Source: Austropuccinia psidii
Lineage: Eukaryota > Basidiomycota > Pucciniomycetes > Pucciniales > Sphaerophragmiaceae
Reading direction: 5' to 3'
Assembly (NCBI GenBank): GCA_023105745.1
Contig: JALGQZ010000001.1
Location: 57,679,437 to 57,743,436 of the forward strand
Length of the DNA: 64,000 nt
The stretch's first letter is position 1. Each line of letters opens with the position of its first letter. Position numbers and translations under genes: made by a program. The notes below the pieces were generated by a model, which saw only the letters and a list, made by a program, of their open reading frames with translations, had not been told where the DNA came from and searched no databases. Positions 46,486 through 60,015 of this stretch are shown piece by piece.

Positions 46486-46978
46486 CTAACCACAATGGGA
46501 AGGCTGAATGGTTTGAAGTTTTTGAAGAGTTTGAACAACGCCTATGAATCCTTCGACATGTTCAAGAGTGCACATACAAGTGACAGCTGGCAATGTAAGT
46601 TTGACAGCCGGTCCTAAATCCTTGTCAACAGTGATTGAGTTGTATTTTGCAAGTGTGTTTTGGAAATCATGAATATGAGCTTGAGGTGGTGTTCCTGACT
46701 CATATTCCAAGACATTGGCTCAGAGAGGGGCATGAAGCAAACTTCGATAGGGTTTTTCCGCAGATGTCTCCAAGGTGTCCCACATGTTAGAGAGGGATGT
46801 TTTTTAACAGGACACTGGCACATAGCCACAACAGCAAGCATAGCGGACTAGTCCTTTGTTTGAACCTAGTGCTCTTTTTAGACGAGCCGATGGGTGCGTG
46901 AGTCATCGCCTCCTTTATGGGTAAGGTAGTTTCAATCTGACAGCTCCACTGGTACCAATTTGTCTTAGTGAGCTTCAT
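46486..46978 (-). pseudogene. Decayed Ty1/copia-type gag fragment
   Basis: On the reverse strand, starting at 46978, the translation opens with a KLTKTNWYQWSCQIE segment, the typical start of copia Gag (L-x-x-x-N-[YF]-x-x-W). It continues in a second frame with a W-D-T-L-x-T-like block and ends in LTLPAVTCMCTLEHVEG-like sequence. At least one frameshift separates the parts, and no pol sequence accompanies it. Moderate confidence, from pattern only. Confidence 0.55.
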
Positions 46979-47812
46979 GGTTTCAAATTCGAGAAAACCC
47001 CATCAGCTGATGGAGCTTCGGCCGTGTTCTGGTGTCATACATATAAAAAATTGTGTTTTCCTCTGACTTTTGTTTGATATGCAGCTTAGTGACCCTCGCA
47101 ACGAACAGTTATGGCTTTAAATTGTCATGAGTTGAAGAAAAAAACTAGCAGGAGTGCTACTAATTTTAAATCTATTCCACAAAAATTAAACATGAATAAG
47201 CTGTTGTAATATCTGCTATGGACACTCTATGACTTCTCTTAAATAGATCAGACGAGTATTCAAAAACACTTTGAGTATGCTAGAATAAGATCACCTCTCA
47301 CATTCTACCACTACCACAAAACTCATATACGCCTGCAACTTGCATGAGCGCTTTTTCCTTACGATTCGCAGGCTGCAACAATGATCAACAAGCTACGATG
47401 GGGCCTTGCGTGCCACGGAGAAAGTATAGACTCTATTGCCACTGCGCTTGTACTTTTTTACTCTCAGTCGTTTGAGAGATTTCAGCATCCTCGATCACGC
47501 AGAAGGGGAGCCTGTCGTATTTGTATCAAAACGTGGCTAAAACATGGCAGGACGTCCTCCTAGACCTTGAAGTACTATCTTCGGGCTTGCTTGATGAACA
47601 GTAAGTTGGAAAAGTGACACTGTGATGACTTGAGCTTTCTTCATGTTTCAGCTGGTAGCCAATCTGGCATAACTTTCGTATAAAAGTTCAGGTCGAACAC
47701 CTTTAGATTGATTAAACATTAGTTAGACTTAGTTGACAGGAGCAGCTCCCTAGCTGCGTTTCATTCAGCTCCCCCTAGTTTGAACGTAGCTATTTCATTA
47801 CACTTGGGTCAC
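46979..47812 (+). promoter_or_regulatory. 5' flank of the lysophospholipase gene
   Basis: CpG-containing, gene-island composition. A 60-codon ORF at 47381-47563 has no recognisable domain. The core promoter is presumably in the last few hundred bases, but no TATA box is convincing. Confidence 0.35.
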
Positions 47813-50508
47813 ATGCGGCTCTTCTTTGTAACCGTTTGGCTCACGCTGACTCACTTCAGCTGGGCATCTTCGAGGAACAGGTGTTTATGGCGTCGAGATC
47901 TCGCACTGATTAACTCTCCTTCGGGTAACTACGCCCCGATTCATAGCAGTTGTCCAGAAAAGCTGTTCTTAAGAGCCCCAAAGCAAGGCGAGGTAGGCTT
48001 CAACGTTCCACTGGATTAAACCTACCTGCTTTTTTAACACCCTTTGGAATTTAGTCGCACCTTTATTCCGCAGAATACACCTACGTAAAAGAAAGAGCGG
48101 AAAAGTCTATTCCGCTTTGGCGGGAGTACCTCTCACGGGTCAATTTATCGGAGTTTAACATTGAAAAGTTCTTGAAAAAGGCCGAGGAGCGCGGAGGCCT
48201 TCAGGCCAAAACCTTACCAAATTTCGGTTTTGCGTTAAGTGGAGGCGGGGCTCGAGCATTATGTCTGGGAGGATCTATTCTCGATGCTTTTGATTCAAGA
48301 AATGAAAAAGCAAACAAAGCTGGGATCGGTGGGATTCTTCAATTGGCGAACTATGCAGCCGGGGTTTCAGGGTATGTAGAATAATACAATTCTGTGGATC
48401 TGCCTTTTATAACTTTGTCTTGCCGTATTCTACCAAACCATTTTCTGATTAAATATTGTATTTGCCAGAGGAAGTTGGCTTTTGGGATCATGGGTGAGAG
48501 TATATTCAAGTTTGATGTGCTTTTCTTGTTGTAGTGGGTATTCATAGAAAAGCTTATTAAGATTTTTCCGCATAGTCAACATCTAATTTTCCTCGGATTC
48601 CCTCTTTAAACTGGCGTTTGACTGAGGAAAACGATTTGTGGGATTGGAATATTGCCAAACACTACCCGAAAGTATACAAGGTAGTCAAGCAGAAGAAGAA
48701 AGCGGGGTTTCCCGTCAGTATCGTAGAGTAAGTGCTCTTAATAGGGTGTGGACTTCGCTTTCTCTTGTCCCATACGCTCAGACAAGCATTCCTTATCCAA
48801 TTTTATTGTGGAACTTTAGCGCCTGGGGTCGAATCTTGTCTAGACATTTCATGTGAGGGCGATTCCCTAGGACGGACAAGTCACTTGAGAACCGCGACTA
48901 AATCTCCTCTTCGTTATCACATTTTACCATGAGAAAGAGCAGACGGCGCTGAAAATTCGTCCCTACAAGGTGTTGGGGTTCTTTGGTCGAGTATTCGCGA
49001 AACGAAAAGCTATAAAGAACGGAGTGCGCCTTTTGTCTTGGCAGTTACCATCAGCCGTCCAGGAGAAAAGAAGGACTTCACCCCCGAAACTCCTACGTGT
49101 AAACTTCAATTTTCCTAGCTACTAGTGATTGCAAAAATGAAAACTTGTTTCTTCATTCTGAACCAGATGAATTTACACCAGAAGAATTTGGTGTGTGGCA
49201 TCCTTACCTGAACGCCTCGATACCAATAGAATATCTGGGCTCTCCTTCCCCTTTGTTCTCCAGTGAACCCGGGGCATGCGTCAGGGGTTTTGATAATGCT
49301 GGGTAAACAAATACTTTAGTCTTGGTGGGCATAGCTCAAACCCGTTGACTGACACCGGCTTTTGTTTTTTTTCATCCGACCGTCGCTTCTATGCTTCGCC
49401 TTCACGCTAGCTTTGTCATGGGAATGTCTAGTAACATATTCTCGCTTGGAGATGCACCGAGCAGAACACAAAGCAAGCCTTTATTTCTGAAGCTTTTGGA
49501 TGCATTTATTAGTGGTGAAGACTTTGAAGGAAAGGTAGGTGTACTCTAGACTCTATACTGTGGAATTAACGTCCAGGCTGAAACTATTGAGCGTAGGTAC
49601 CAAACCCTTTCCAGGGTTTCGGGACCGCTGGGTTCCAAGACAAAAATCGTGAAATGCTATTGATGGCGGATTGTGGTTTTACTCGAGAAAGTATTCCAGT
49701 GTTCACTTTGATTCAACCAGCGCGAAAACTTGATGTTATTATCGCTGTGGATTCGGTAAGCAATTCTGGATGGCCTTCTCACTTGGTAGCTTTGTACTGA
49801 CGAGAAATATACCAGAACGCGGATGGTATCGACCCCGAGGATCCTAAAACAATGGCATGTAAGCTGAAATTTTCTTGAACTCCAAATTTTAACCTCAAAA
49901 AAATGCTAAAAAGTAGTGTAGATCCCAACGGAACTGCACTGTTCGCCGCCTACGCTAAGACTTCGGTGTCTGCGTTTAGTGGCTATCGGATACCTAAGTA
50001 AGCCTCACAAAACACTGGGAAGGTAGCAATAACGCTGACCTTTCTGGATATCGGGATCCAAAGAGTTCCTAACACATTTGACGGAACTTTTGCATCAGGG
50101 GGTTATAATAAACGGCCGACGTTTTTTGGGTGTAACTCTGGCCCCCAAGCTCCCCTAATTATCTACCTACCTAATTACTATGCAACGGCAAAAACCAACG
50201 TTCTCACGGAAGAAACAACATTTGAGGTAAGAACTTTGCTCTTAAAGTCTTTTGAAAAAGTCTCTGAATTCCCGTACTCATGGAAATTGTTGATAAACTT
50301 TATGAGTTTTCTCCAGCAAGAGGAGATTGAAGCCTTTCTTGACAATGGCTTTGCAATAGCCAGCCAGAATGCAGGTCCAACTAAAAGTACAGAATGGCCG
50401 GCATGCTTGGCATGCGCCTTGATTGACAACCAAGTTCAGAGAAACGGGGCGCAAAGAACAGCACAATGCGAAGCCTGCTTCAAAAAGTACTGTGCAAAAA
50501 GGGACTAA
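47813..50508 (+). CDS. Secreted lysophospholipase / phospholipase B, 13 exons, 586 aa
   Basis: The exons are 47813-47992, 48055-48371, 48469-48493, 48576-48727, 48820-48852, 48938-49098, 49167-49302, 49411-49534, 49597-49755, 49816-49858, 49922-49997, 50064-50226 and 50317-50508. All 12 introns are GT-AG (60-108 nt) and all phases join into one frame. The second in-frame Met (47813) is chosen because a signal peptide (MRLFFVTVWLTLTHFSWASS) follows directly. Family hallmarks: SGGGARA oxyanion motif (122-128), nucleophile Ser165 in GVSGGSW, VDAWGRILSRHF, GVWHPYLNAS, VPNPFQGFG, catalytic Asp401 (usual DGG is DCG), PTFFGCN, and the Cys-rich WPACLACALID...CEACFKKYC end. Such enzymes remove fatty acyl chains from phospholipids and lysophospholipids at the cell surface or outside. 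It looks intact and is the only clear host gene. Confidence 0.92.
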
Positions 50509-50930
50509 CATTTTACATTGACTTTGATCTTCAGTTGATGAACTGTTCTGCTGCTTAATATCAAAAACTGCTCAGTATTGGAGGCACTAATGGAATCTGT
50601 GACAAATACGCGAAGAACTGTGTGGTTGATGGCAAACAAAGAAATCTCAATATTTAGCATAAATATATGCAGGACGTACTATCGGAAGTTTTTGATGACA
50701 TAAACAATAGGTTGCTGGAAGAAACACAGAAAAATTGTCACCACAACCGTCTGACCAATAATATTGGATTCCCACAACGCCACTTGGGGCACTGCAGCAA
50801 ATTATGGTTGAGATTTTTTTTAAAAAATAGATATTTACAGAAAGAGACCATTTTCTTACATCCTGAATTTTAATCTTGACATCACAAATATTACTCATGT
50901 TTTATAATATTCTATTATCTAGTCTCTTGA
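50509..50930 (+). other. 3' flank of the lysophospholipase gene
   Basis: Likely includes the 3' UTR. Short ORFs on both strands have no motif. Composition becomes AT-rich after about 50800. Confidence 0.35.
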
Positions 50931-53100
50931 TCTCATTTCACATGATATAGTGGTTTTTTGAATTGGGCTTATTTGAAAGGTGTGATTGATTTAAGGGTAC
51001 CCACAGTAGCTCAAATTTGTTACAAAAGACCAGTTTTGCTTAATTTTCGAAACTTCAAGGGCTGAGTTAGTAAATTAAAGTATTGAACTCTGACAGTCAT
51101 CTTCATAGGCCTCGACATCTCCCTCAATATTTGTTGCTCAAAACTCCAACATGGAGGCAGTTAGTTTTATGCAAGCCCAATATATTTTGCTTCCCTCAAT
51201 TTTAATTTGGAGGGGAAGTGAAAATAATTCTGAAATGGTTGTACAATATTTCATTTATTCAAATTCCTAATTCAATAAAAGAAGAATTAATTTAATATAT
51301 TTTATGGCAAAAGATTTTTTTGATAGTCTTTTCATATTTATATTTTTTTTGAAATTTGTAGTACTGGGATTTGTTGACGTATTATGTAATTGATAATAGG
51401 GAAAAATATACATTTTGTATAATCCAAATCTCATTTTAACGCGTCTAATAGATAACCAGCTTGGAAAAAAGATGTTTGGTTCAAAAAGGAAATTAATTGT
51501 GGGATGAATCAAAAGTGGAGTAATCTAATAAAAAACATGTATCTATTTTAAATGGTGAATTTCAACCGAGAACGAAAATATAGAGGAAAATCATCCAAAT
51601 CAAGATGATCAAGTGGTATGAATAATCAAAAAATGAGTGAAAATGAATCTAAATATTCATATTAAAAAGGGAGAGAAGTTAAGTATAATAAAATTTTCAT
51701 CAATGATAGAAAATTACCCAATAGAGAACCTATCATGCCCAAATTTAGATCATATGTAATAAGTGATGAAAAAGGCATAAGTGAATTTAACTCAATAATT
51801 GACTTATTGAATGTAAAATATGGTATTTGATATGTGTATAAAACAATATTTCTGGAATTTATGTGGTAAATTAGTGGTGGTTAGTCAAAAAATGAATTGT
51901 ATGGCTGAATGAGAAATGAAATAAAAAGATGTCTTGGATTAAAAATATGCCTTTTCACTTTTTTTGAGAAGTATCTTACATCTGAAAATGGAGTGCACAC
52001 AATATTCTAGTTGTAGATTTCTATACAATATTATTTCACCCAGTGATTTAATAAATAATCACATAACTCAATTGTCTCTTCAATTTAAGTTTACTATTTG
52101 AGAAAAGATGCCATAGGATATATCTCTGGATTTTTGGTCTCTGTTTCAAATTTACGGTGAATATACTGAGACAAAAGAAGCTTAAAAGTCATACTTTGGA
52201 AATTCCATCTGTATTTCCCTCTTTTGAAATGCTTTTACTTCTCACAGGTGCTATTTCATTTTTTATTTCATATTACTGAACTGTCTTTTTATTTTTTTCT
52301 TTCTATATTATTAAGTGCATGTCACAGGGGCTCTTGAGAATAACAAGAGTGGCCTGGTACTCAGGAATCAAGAACTCACTTGGAGGGCTCCAAAAGAATA
52401 AATAATCATCTGCAGAATTTATTTCTTTAACAAAGAACAAGTGCAAGTACAAATATGTAGAAGATGATAAGAAAGAACCCAAAGGACAAAGAGCCAACCA
52501 AATGAATCCTCAATTGAATTTTTAAAACTTCCAGAAGAAACAATGGAATCAGTAAAGGATGTGACTACCAATATTCACTTACAGGAAAAGACAAAGCTGA
52601 AAGTTAATTAATTATGAATATCAGCATTTACTACCAAAAAGAAAAAGAAATAATAATAAAAATAAGTCCAATATATTAACTAACTGGGGAAGAAGTCCTC
52701 AGGGGTTGGAAAAATGGCCAGTATATGTGAAAAGCTGGAAGACTGATCTTGGAGGGTTGAGAACCCAGCTGTATAATTGGTAAATAACTTTATTGACTGT
52801 TTTTGGGAAAATACAGCTTGGCCATCTTGATAAATGAAGCTGTGTGTATTTAACACCCACAGTGTATGAATGAATTGACCCAAAGAGGTCAATTACATAC
52901 TGATTGCTTGAATACAGCATTTATGAATTGATTGAGTTTCCCAATGAGTACTGGAGCTCTTGATTATTTGACAGCTTATTTTGAAGATAAAAAAATTTCT
53001 GAATTACCCTTGCAAAAATTCTTGGCCAGTATTCCCTTGGGGGAATACTGTTGGAGTGGAAAGAACCAATACCTGGAGGGCCAAGGGATTGGTGTCCTCA
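50931..53100. other. AT-rich desert
   Basis: No gene or defined repeat is recognised; short ORFs only. Confidence 0.4.
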
Positions 53101-53985
53101 AATGGTCTTATGAGTGTCCCCAGTAATTAAAAAATTGCTTTCCTTGGAAGCTTCCTTTTGAAATTGGTTGTCAGACTGGTGACTTTACTTCAGATGGGAT
53201 AATTGAGTCTTGAAATGGTGACCATTAAATTGATGAGTAAAAATAGTTCATAATGGTATCTAATATCATATATGCCCCATTCATGGTTCCTGCAGTCATG
53301 ATTCCAGGACTGGGGAAGGCTTTCCCTTGTCTTGAGGGGAAATCCTTTTAAAGGATGTCTTATTTCCTCTGGTGACTTCCAGAGACCATTGTTTGAATAT
53401 TGAGGGTTCATAGTACATATGGCCATTTTGACCCTTAAGAATTGGTGGGTCAAAATGTGTTTTGGAACTCAAAGGGTATGGCCCATTGGCTCCCTTTGGA
53501 CTCATTGGGTTTAGGCCAAGAGGGGCCTAGAGGTGCCTACAGTATGGGTCATATTGACCCTAGAGGATGTAGGGGTCCTAGGTGGCCCAAAAGGTCCATT
53601 TAGGTCAAAGACCCCCTAATCAAAGGGTGTGTGTGGACCAGAGGGCCTGATTATGGCTGAAGGGGAAATATTACCCTGGCATGTTTAGAGGACCCCCCAG
53701 GTTCAATTCCAGTGGGATCTCCTGGTGGAAAGGATTCTCGAAATGGCCTAAAAAGTCATAGTGTTCAGGATATGGCTTGTGGGCCATAAATTGAGGTTGA
53801 GGCCAGGATTGTCTAGAAAGAGTGGGTGTGGCCCAGAGGCCACTAAACACCACAAGGGGCTAATTGGCCATGAAATTGTTAAGGCAAGGAATTGCCATAA
53901 ACAACCACTTTGGGTGTCTTTCCTGTTTTTTTTACAGCATGAGAAAAATACATTAAGTCTACCTATTGGCTCCTCAGGAGTATGA
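53101..53985. other. GC-richer but CpG-poor patch, probably an old repeat
   Basis: This is visibly richer in G and C (GGGGCC, GGTCC, CCCTAG words), yet from 53341 to 53760 I find a single CG dinucleotide (about 53738). That is the mark of a once-methylated, deaminated repeat. No domain is recognisable in the short ORFs. Confidence 0.45.
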
Positions 53986-56900
53986 TATTATTTTTTTATA
54001 TAATTAGTGCCCCTTGAATTCATGGCTCCTCATTTACTTGTGGAATCTATTGAGACCATTATTTTCCATGTAAAAACTCAGAGAAATTTACAATTGGTCC
54101 ATTAGCATCTCTTATTTTTTCTTTAAGTTATGAATGGAAAATTTTAGTAGGTGGAATGATTATTCATCAAATATTTACTCAATTAAGTATAAATAATAAA
54201 TAAATTTTATTTTTATTAGATATATCCAGTATCCAGTAGAGAAAAGTCATAGAAATAACCAATGGAATTTTTGAGATTTAATTTTACAAAAGGAAACCAT
54301 AATATTGAAGAAATTAGCTTTTAAAATAATCTCAAAGCCTAATATATAAGCCTTTATATTTTATTTAGATCTCAATGTTATATTATAGAGATGGAATTAT
54401 TCTCAGGAAAATAAGGCCCAAACAAAAATATTAAGTTTGCTATAGAATAAATTTTTTATTATACTGATAAATTTAAAACTAGTTTCAATAAAAAATATCT
54501 TCATAGAATAAAAAAAATTATTACCAAAAATCTCTCTTTAAAATATTATATGGATCTAAAAATATTAGTTCATAATTATACATAACAAATAAAGATAAAT
54601 CAAGAAATATTCTTGGAGTTATGTTTTGAAGAATGAACTGAGTTTCATTTTCAAAAAAACCATATCATTAAAATTATTTCCTAAATAGACACTTGTAAAA
54701 TTAATCAATAAACTCAAAATATTCAAGTCTTTTAGAACTGGAAATCATTCATTTTTTGAAATATATATTATTTTAAGTAATAGTTGGTATATAATTTGAA
54801 ACTTAATCCATAGTTATATGCTATTAATTGAAGATTTAGTTAAATATCTCAGCATGAGAGGTCAAGTCAAAGATTCTAAGATAGAATATAATATGGTTGT
54901 AAGAATGAAATTAACTAAAAGTTAAATCAATATTATACATTAAGAGACTCTTATTCATTTTAATAATAAGAAATGTACTTTGGATTAAAATAAAGTGGCC
55001 AAGAGATTTATAGAGAATAATGAAAGAGAAATTAATTGTGATCTTATATAAGAAAAATAATTAAAAAATATCTCATAGATGGAAATTAAACCTTCATTTG
55101 AGACAAATCCAAAAATATTCAAAATTCTATCAAAGAAGTATATTTATTCAATATTATTTGGTAAATAAAAAGGGGAATGCAATTAAATGACCTGAAAAGG
55201 AAACAATTCAACTACAAGAACTTTCATTCCATTCATTAAAGCATGTCTATATATTTCAGCTCCAAAATTTATCTCCCACTTAAGCTCTCATTTTAGCCCT
55301 GGGTGCTTCTAGTTTCATAGTATTTGGTACAAAATTGTACTGAAATATATTTATACATATATAACAGATATTCTCTTCAAATAGGACATAAAATATATCA
55401 ATGACACACAAATAAGTCATAAATAAGAAACATTCAACCTCTTATATCTTGAATTAATAATCTTATTTACATTGAAGAGAGTTGATAATTACAGCCATTA
55501 CATTTTTGTAGAAAATTCTCATCATATTTTAGCCAGAATAATCAAATTAATAGTCAAATTAGTTTTACCCTTATAGTGAGATTTAATAAGCTATTAGAAT
55601 TGGCCAAATTTATATTCATGTGTTTTAACTGAGTGAAGAGGTATATGAGAGAATACCTTGATAAAACAAAGTATAATTTATAAATGACAATTTTAGGTTG
55701 ACTTCAATTCCAAGATTCAAAATGAGACCCCTGAGCCATTCAATACAACCTTTGAATATTTTGGCTCTTAGCTTCTGAACTCCATTAAGGTAAGTGAAAA
55801 TTTGTTACCCATGATTCATTTCCCTTATGGAGAATCCATAGTCATGGACAAAAAGCTACAAATACCACCTCTAATAAATTAATTTGGGGTCTGACTCCAG
55901 AAGAACCAATTGAAGCCAAAGGGATTCTTATTTTTGGCCTTTTCTCAAAAAATAAAGAGAGACATTTTCCTACATTGATCTTAATTGGCTAGAAACATGT
56001 GTAAAATTTTTTGTCCTATAAGTCAACACATTACAAATAATAATTCTAGAATATATAAGCAAACTGGAATACCAAATTCATCATGATATAGATTAAGTTT
56101 GTGATTTTGAAAAAGCAAGAATGATTTTGGCTTTATTTTTTATAATTTGTGTTTTTCTGAAATAAAAGCCACAAGATTTTGAATATTGGATATTTGAAAG
56201 TACTTCTCCATAAGCTTTTTAGTTCCAATTAATATAACTTTACATTTTGATCAAATATTTCCATAATTTTGGAAAATATCAATCTGATATGACATGATTT
56301 TGACAGTATGATGTCATCTGCTACAGAACTGCAGCAATATTTTTTCAATGCAGAAACAGAACACCTACCAAAAAAAGATAGAAGTTCATCTTCTTTAGTT
56401 TTTTTGTCTCTTTTTTCCTCACACAGCTCAAGAATTAATATCCAAAGAGCAAATTTAATCCTTGCAATACATGGTTTCAGTGGAGGTGAAGAAACACCTA
56501 TCTATTATTAATTAAGAATAAACCTGAATTGAGTACTGTTTGTGCACTAAAATCATCTACTTGGGCTGTAACTATTGTGTGAAAAGAGTGTAGTCATTTT
56601 TTTCATTTTTGATCTTTAGAGCTACTGCAGTTTTCTCAAAATTTAGACACTAGTTTTTTCATTTAAATTACCAATATTAACTAACCAGATATACTTACCA
56701 ATACTACCTCAATTTATCGTAATATATTTTACCTACTGCTACATTTTTTCTTAGTAATTCAATTTACCAGTACTTAATTGTCTCAATAAATTACTTGATA
56801 TTATACAATCATAACCACCTCTTTCCTAAGCCTACATGGTAGCGGCTTGTTACTACTTGGAAATCAACAACATGTAAGGAAGGAAGCTGAGAACATGGAA

Positions 56901-57304
56901 TGATGGACATAATAACAAAAAAAGATAACACCCTGTATTTCCCCATCAATACTGAATACAACTCTTCATCAAAGTCAACTATTTTAAAGTTCACTCCCCA
57001 TAGCTGGGTATGGTTGAGACAAACACTCAATAATGTGTTTCTATTTCAAGGGTACAGCAAATTGTTTTATTCCAGGTGGACTAAAGCCAATGCTCACACT
57101 CAGGAATTGATTAAGGATAATGCCTTTGAGATTTCTACCTTATTCTCAACGGTTTCAGAAGAACTTCATCCAATCCTTCTTTTCAAAGAAGTATTTATTG
57201 AAACTCTGGAGCATTTGGCTTAAGCCTGTGGTCAAAGCTGCATAGTTACACTGTGTTACAAACTTCAAGAGCTACTCACTCTATCATTTGATCCAAAAGG
57301 TTTG
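53986..57304. other. AT-rich desert
   Basis: Nothing supportable. A 107-codon ORF (56900-57223) just before the LTR has no recognised domain and CpG-poor codons. Confidence 0.4.
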
Positions 57305-58347
57305 TGTGAGCCTTTGAGAGATGTCAGAATATCCAAAAAGGTTACAAAATGATCTTATAATGATTATTATAATAATAAGAATTAAAATATTATCTTAAAA
57401 TAGGTGAAAATTACATAAATGGACATAAATTATTGACTAACTCATGTCATAATTAATAAACATGTGAAATAAACTATACCATTAGATTCTTCAGGATAAA
57501 ATACACATAGAACATTTGTATGTCATATCTGTAAAGATAATACTTCCTGTGTAATAAGAAAAAATGCCATAGAAAGGCATAAATTCTTGTTTATCTAAGA
57601 AACTAATGAAATAAATTTGAACTAAATTGCACCATTGGATTCCCCATGAAATACTAGACATATAACATTTTTATATCATATCTGGAAGGTCAATACTTAA
57701 GGAAATAACTTGAATATATGCACTTAAATGATCAGCACATATATTAATGGCTTTTAGCTCATATCTTTTGAAGTATACAGAATAGATAGTTTAACAAAAA
57801 ACATTTACAGGTAATTACTTTAAAAATAAATATATGAACTTTATTTGACAAGTTATAAAAAGAATTTCTATATCTGTTGACCACATTGTTGTGAAAATAG
57901 TCCAAACTTAAAAATAATTAAATATTCAGATTCTACCAGTTTATACGTGAAGAATGATGTATTTTCTATTATTATATTCAAGGTACAACACCCTTAAATC
58001 ATGGCTTAAAGTTTAAAATAGTAAATTTTGACAGAAAAGATGAGTTACAAGAAAAATCCTCAAAAATAGAGCTTTAATGATGTAATGAAATTCTTTCAGA
58101 AGTTCCATAATCACATTAAAATCTATGGAAATTTATTCTCTGAATGGATATAGCGTGTACAACTTAGAATTTATTAATGATCAAATTTTAAGCTTAAAAT
58201 TGATCATTTATGATCAATCATTGTAATCTTATTTTAATTTTAACAGTCATAAAAGTGATGAAACTGGGAAGTACTATTGGATTATTATTAATCCTAATAA
58301 GTTCACAATTTTGAGTATTCTTCCAAGCCTATGATGTAATCAAAGTT

Positions 58348-58367
58348 AGAGTTATAGTGATAACTCT
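58348..58367. promoter_or_regulatory. Conserved LTR inverted repeat (copy C)
   Basis: AGAGTTAT-AGTG-ATAACTCT, perfect arms, about 140 nt upstream of the promoter-like sequence. Confidence 0.6.
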
Positions 58368-58504
58368 AAATAATGGCGTCATAATGAGATAGGATTGTTT
58401 AGTTATGATGTAATAATCACTAAGCCTTAAGATACTGATCAATTACAGTGGATACCATAATTAAACGTCTACTAGAAGTCTGTTGGACTCTAGTAGAGAG
58501 GACT

Positions 58505-58553
58505 TTAATATGAAGAGAGCTCTTTTTACTCTATTTCCCACTCAGATGCAACA
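58505..58553 (+). promoter_or_regulatory. LTR core promoter candidate (copy C)
   Basis: AATATGAAGAGAGCTC, then a C/T tract and CCCACTCAGATGC. The TATA core is weaker than in B. Confidence 0.5.
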
Positions 58554-59238
58554 AAAACATTGAATTATTAAAACCAAAGGTGAAAGATTTCTTCTTTTTA
58601 GATAAAACTTTTATATATCTAAAGAGTAAAGTTTATCTCTATTATAATCCCCAATTTTGAGATGATTGAATATTTTTTTTTTGTTAAATTTCTCTAAAAA
58701 TCTCTAATTCAATATAAAAACAAGAATATTTGTAATTTCTTTTAATTTTTATTGTAAATACAATTTAAATAAGTTGTATTTATATTATTTTGGATTGAAA
58801 TTATTCAAAATTATTATATTAAGTGTTTAAAGTAGGTTACTTTCTCTTTGTTATTATTTTTTTAATTCTTAAATTAATATAAATAGTATTTATATTATTT
58901 TATAACTTTAATATTAGTAATGTTATTGTTACAATTATTTTTATTATTGCAAAACAATTTATTAAATCTTTATTATTGTTTTTAACAATAATTATGTGCT
59001 ATAAATATATAAACTATCATATCTTGATATCTTTGTTTTATTATATCAATCCTTTTAAATATATAATTTATATTATTATATTCATTTAATAATATAAATA
59101 TTTTACACCATAATTATAATAACTCTTTATTATTATAATTATATCTTATCCTATTATTTAGTTTTCATAAGGACATTCAGAGTACAATAAGTAAAATATC
59201 AGTAATTTTTACTTATTGTTTCATAGTCAAACCTTACA

Positions 59239-60015
59239 TTTAGGGGCCTGGCCATAATATTTACTTGAAAGACCTTTTAAAAATATGCAAATTGGGTTTA
59301 TCAAATAAATATTATAATCATAATCATATGATTATATAAGAATTTCATATTTATTGATTTTAAAAGCTAGTGAGGAATTTTGAAAGAAATTGTACTGTCT
59401 TATAGATGGTTTTTCACATCCTTAGACTTTCAAGAACTTTTGTTGAGTGACCCTAGTAATTAAAAAAGATATTTTTAAATTCAAAATAAATTCATATTAT
59501 AATTTAATTTCAAAAAGAATGATCTCAATTTGAATTTTAATATTTAAAAATAAAAATATAAAAAATAACAAATAATAATAAATAATAATAAAAGATCATA
59601 ACAAAGAATAAAAAAGAATAAAATGTAATAAAAAATAAGAAAAAATAAGAAAAAGATGAAAAACACAATCAAAAATTATTTTTTGGTTCATTTCTCTTAT
59701 TTTTTAAGATATGAAATCAATCTTTACATGGAAATTGCCATATATCCTCAAAGTTAACACTTCTTATGAAAAGACTTATATTTATTTGTCTTTTTTAGTT
59801 TTTGAAAACAACCCAACACAAGACAACCAGGCTACTGTTAAGAGATTGGTGGAAGAAACTTGTAAAAGTTCTCCAACACCTTTTTTCAATAAGAAAAAAA
59901 AAGACCAAGAAATTAGTCTTTCCAGGACCCACTGTTCAAAACTCTGAAGGTGAGTACCTATATTAAAATTGCCATAAAAAGATTCCTAGTGTCCTGAAAT
60001 TTCTTTTTCTTAATT
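59239..60015 (+). mobile_element. Leader of gypsy relic 2
   Basis: Sequence between the LTR and gag: A-rich, including a run of AATAATAA/AAAATAAG repeats (59560-59660). A 78-codon ORF (59711-59947) may be the decayed first part of Gag. A tRNA primer-binding site could not be assigned. Confidence 0.5.

Larger units (their letters stand above)
57305..59238 (+). mobile_element. 5' LTR of gypsy relic 2 (LTR family 1, copy C, ~1.93 kb)
   Basis: It begins TGTGAGCC, ends AACCTTACA, and is followed by gag-pol in the same orientation, which marks it as a 5' LTR. It is homologous to copies A and B. It contains the palindrome at 58348 and promoter-like sequence at 58505. Confidence 0.85.

Noticed and set aside
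53690..53720. tRNA B-box-like sequence GGTTCAATTCC
   Set aside because: No A box at the right distance, and no acceptor or anticodon stem can be folded around it.
56900..57223. 107-codon ORF upstream of LTR copy C
   Set aside because: No recognisable domain, CpG-poor desert composition and no neighbouring exons.
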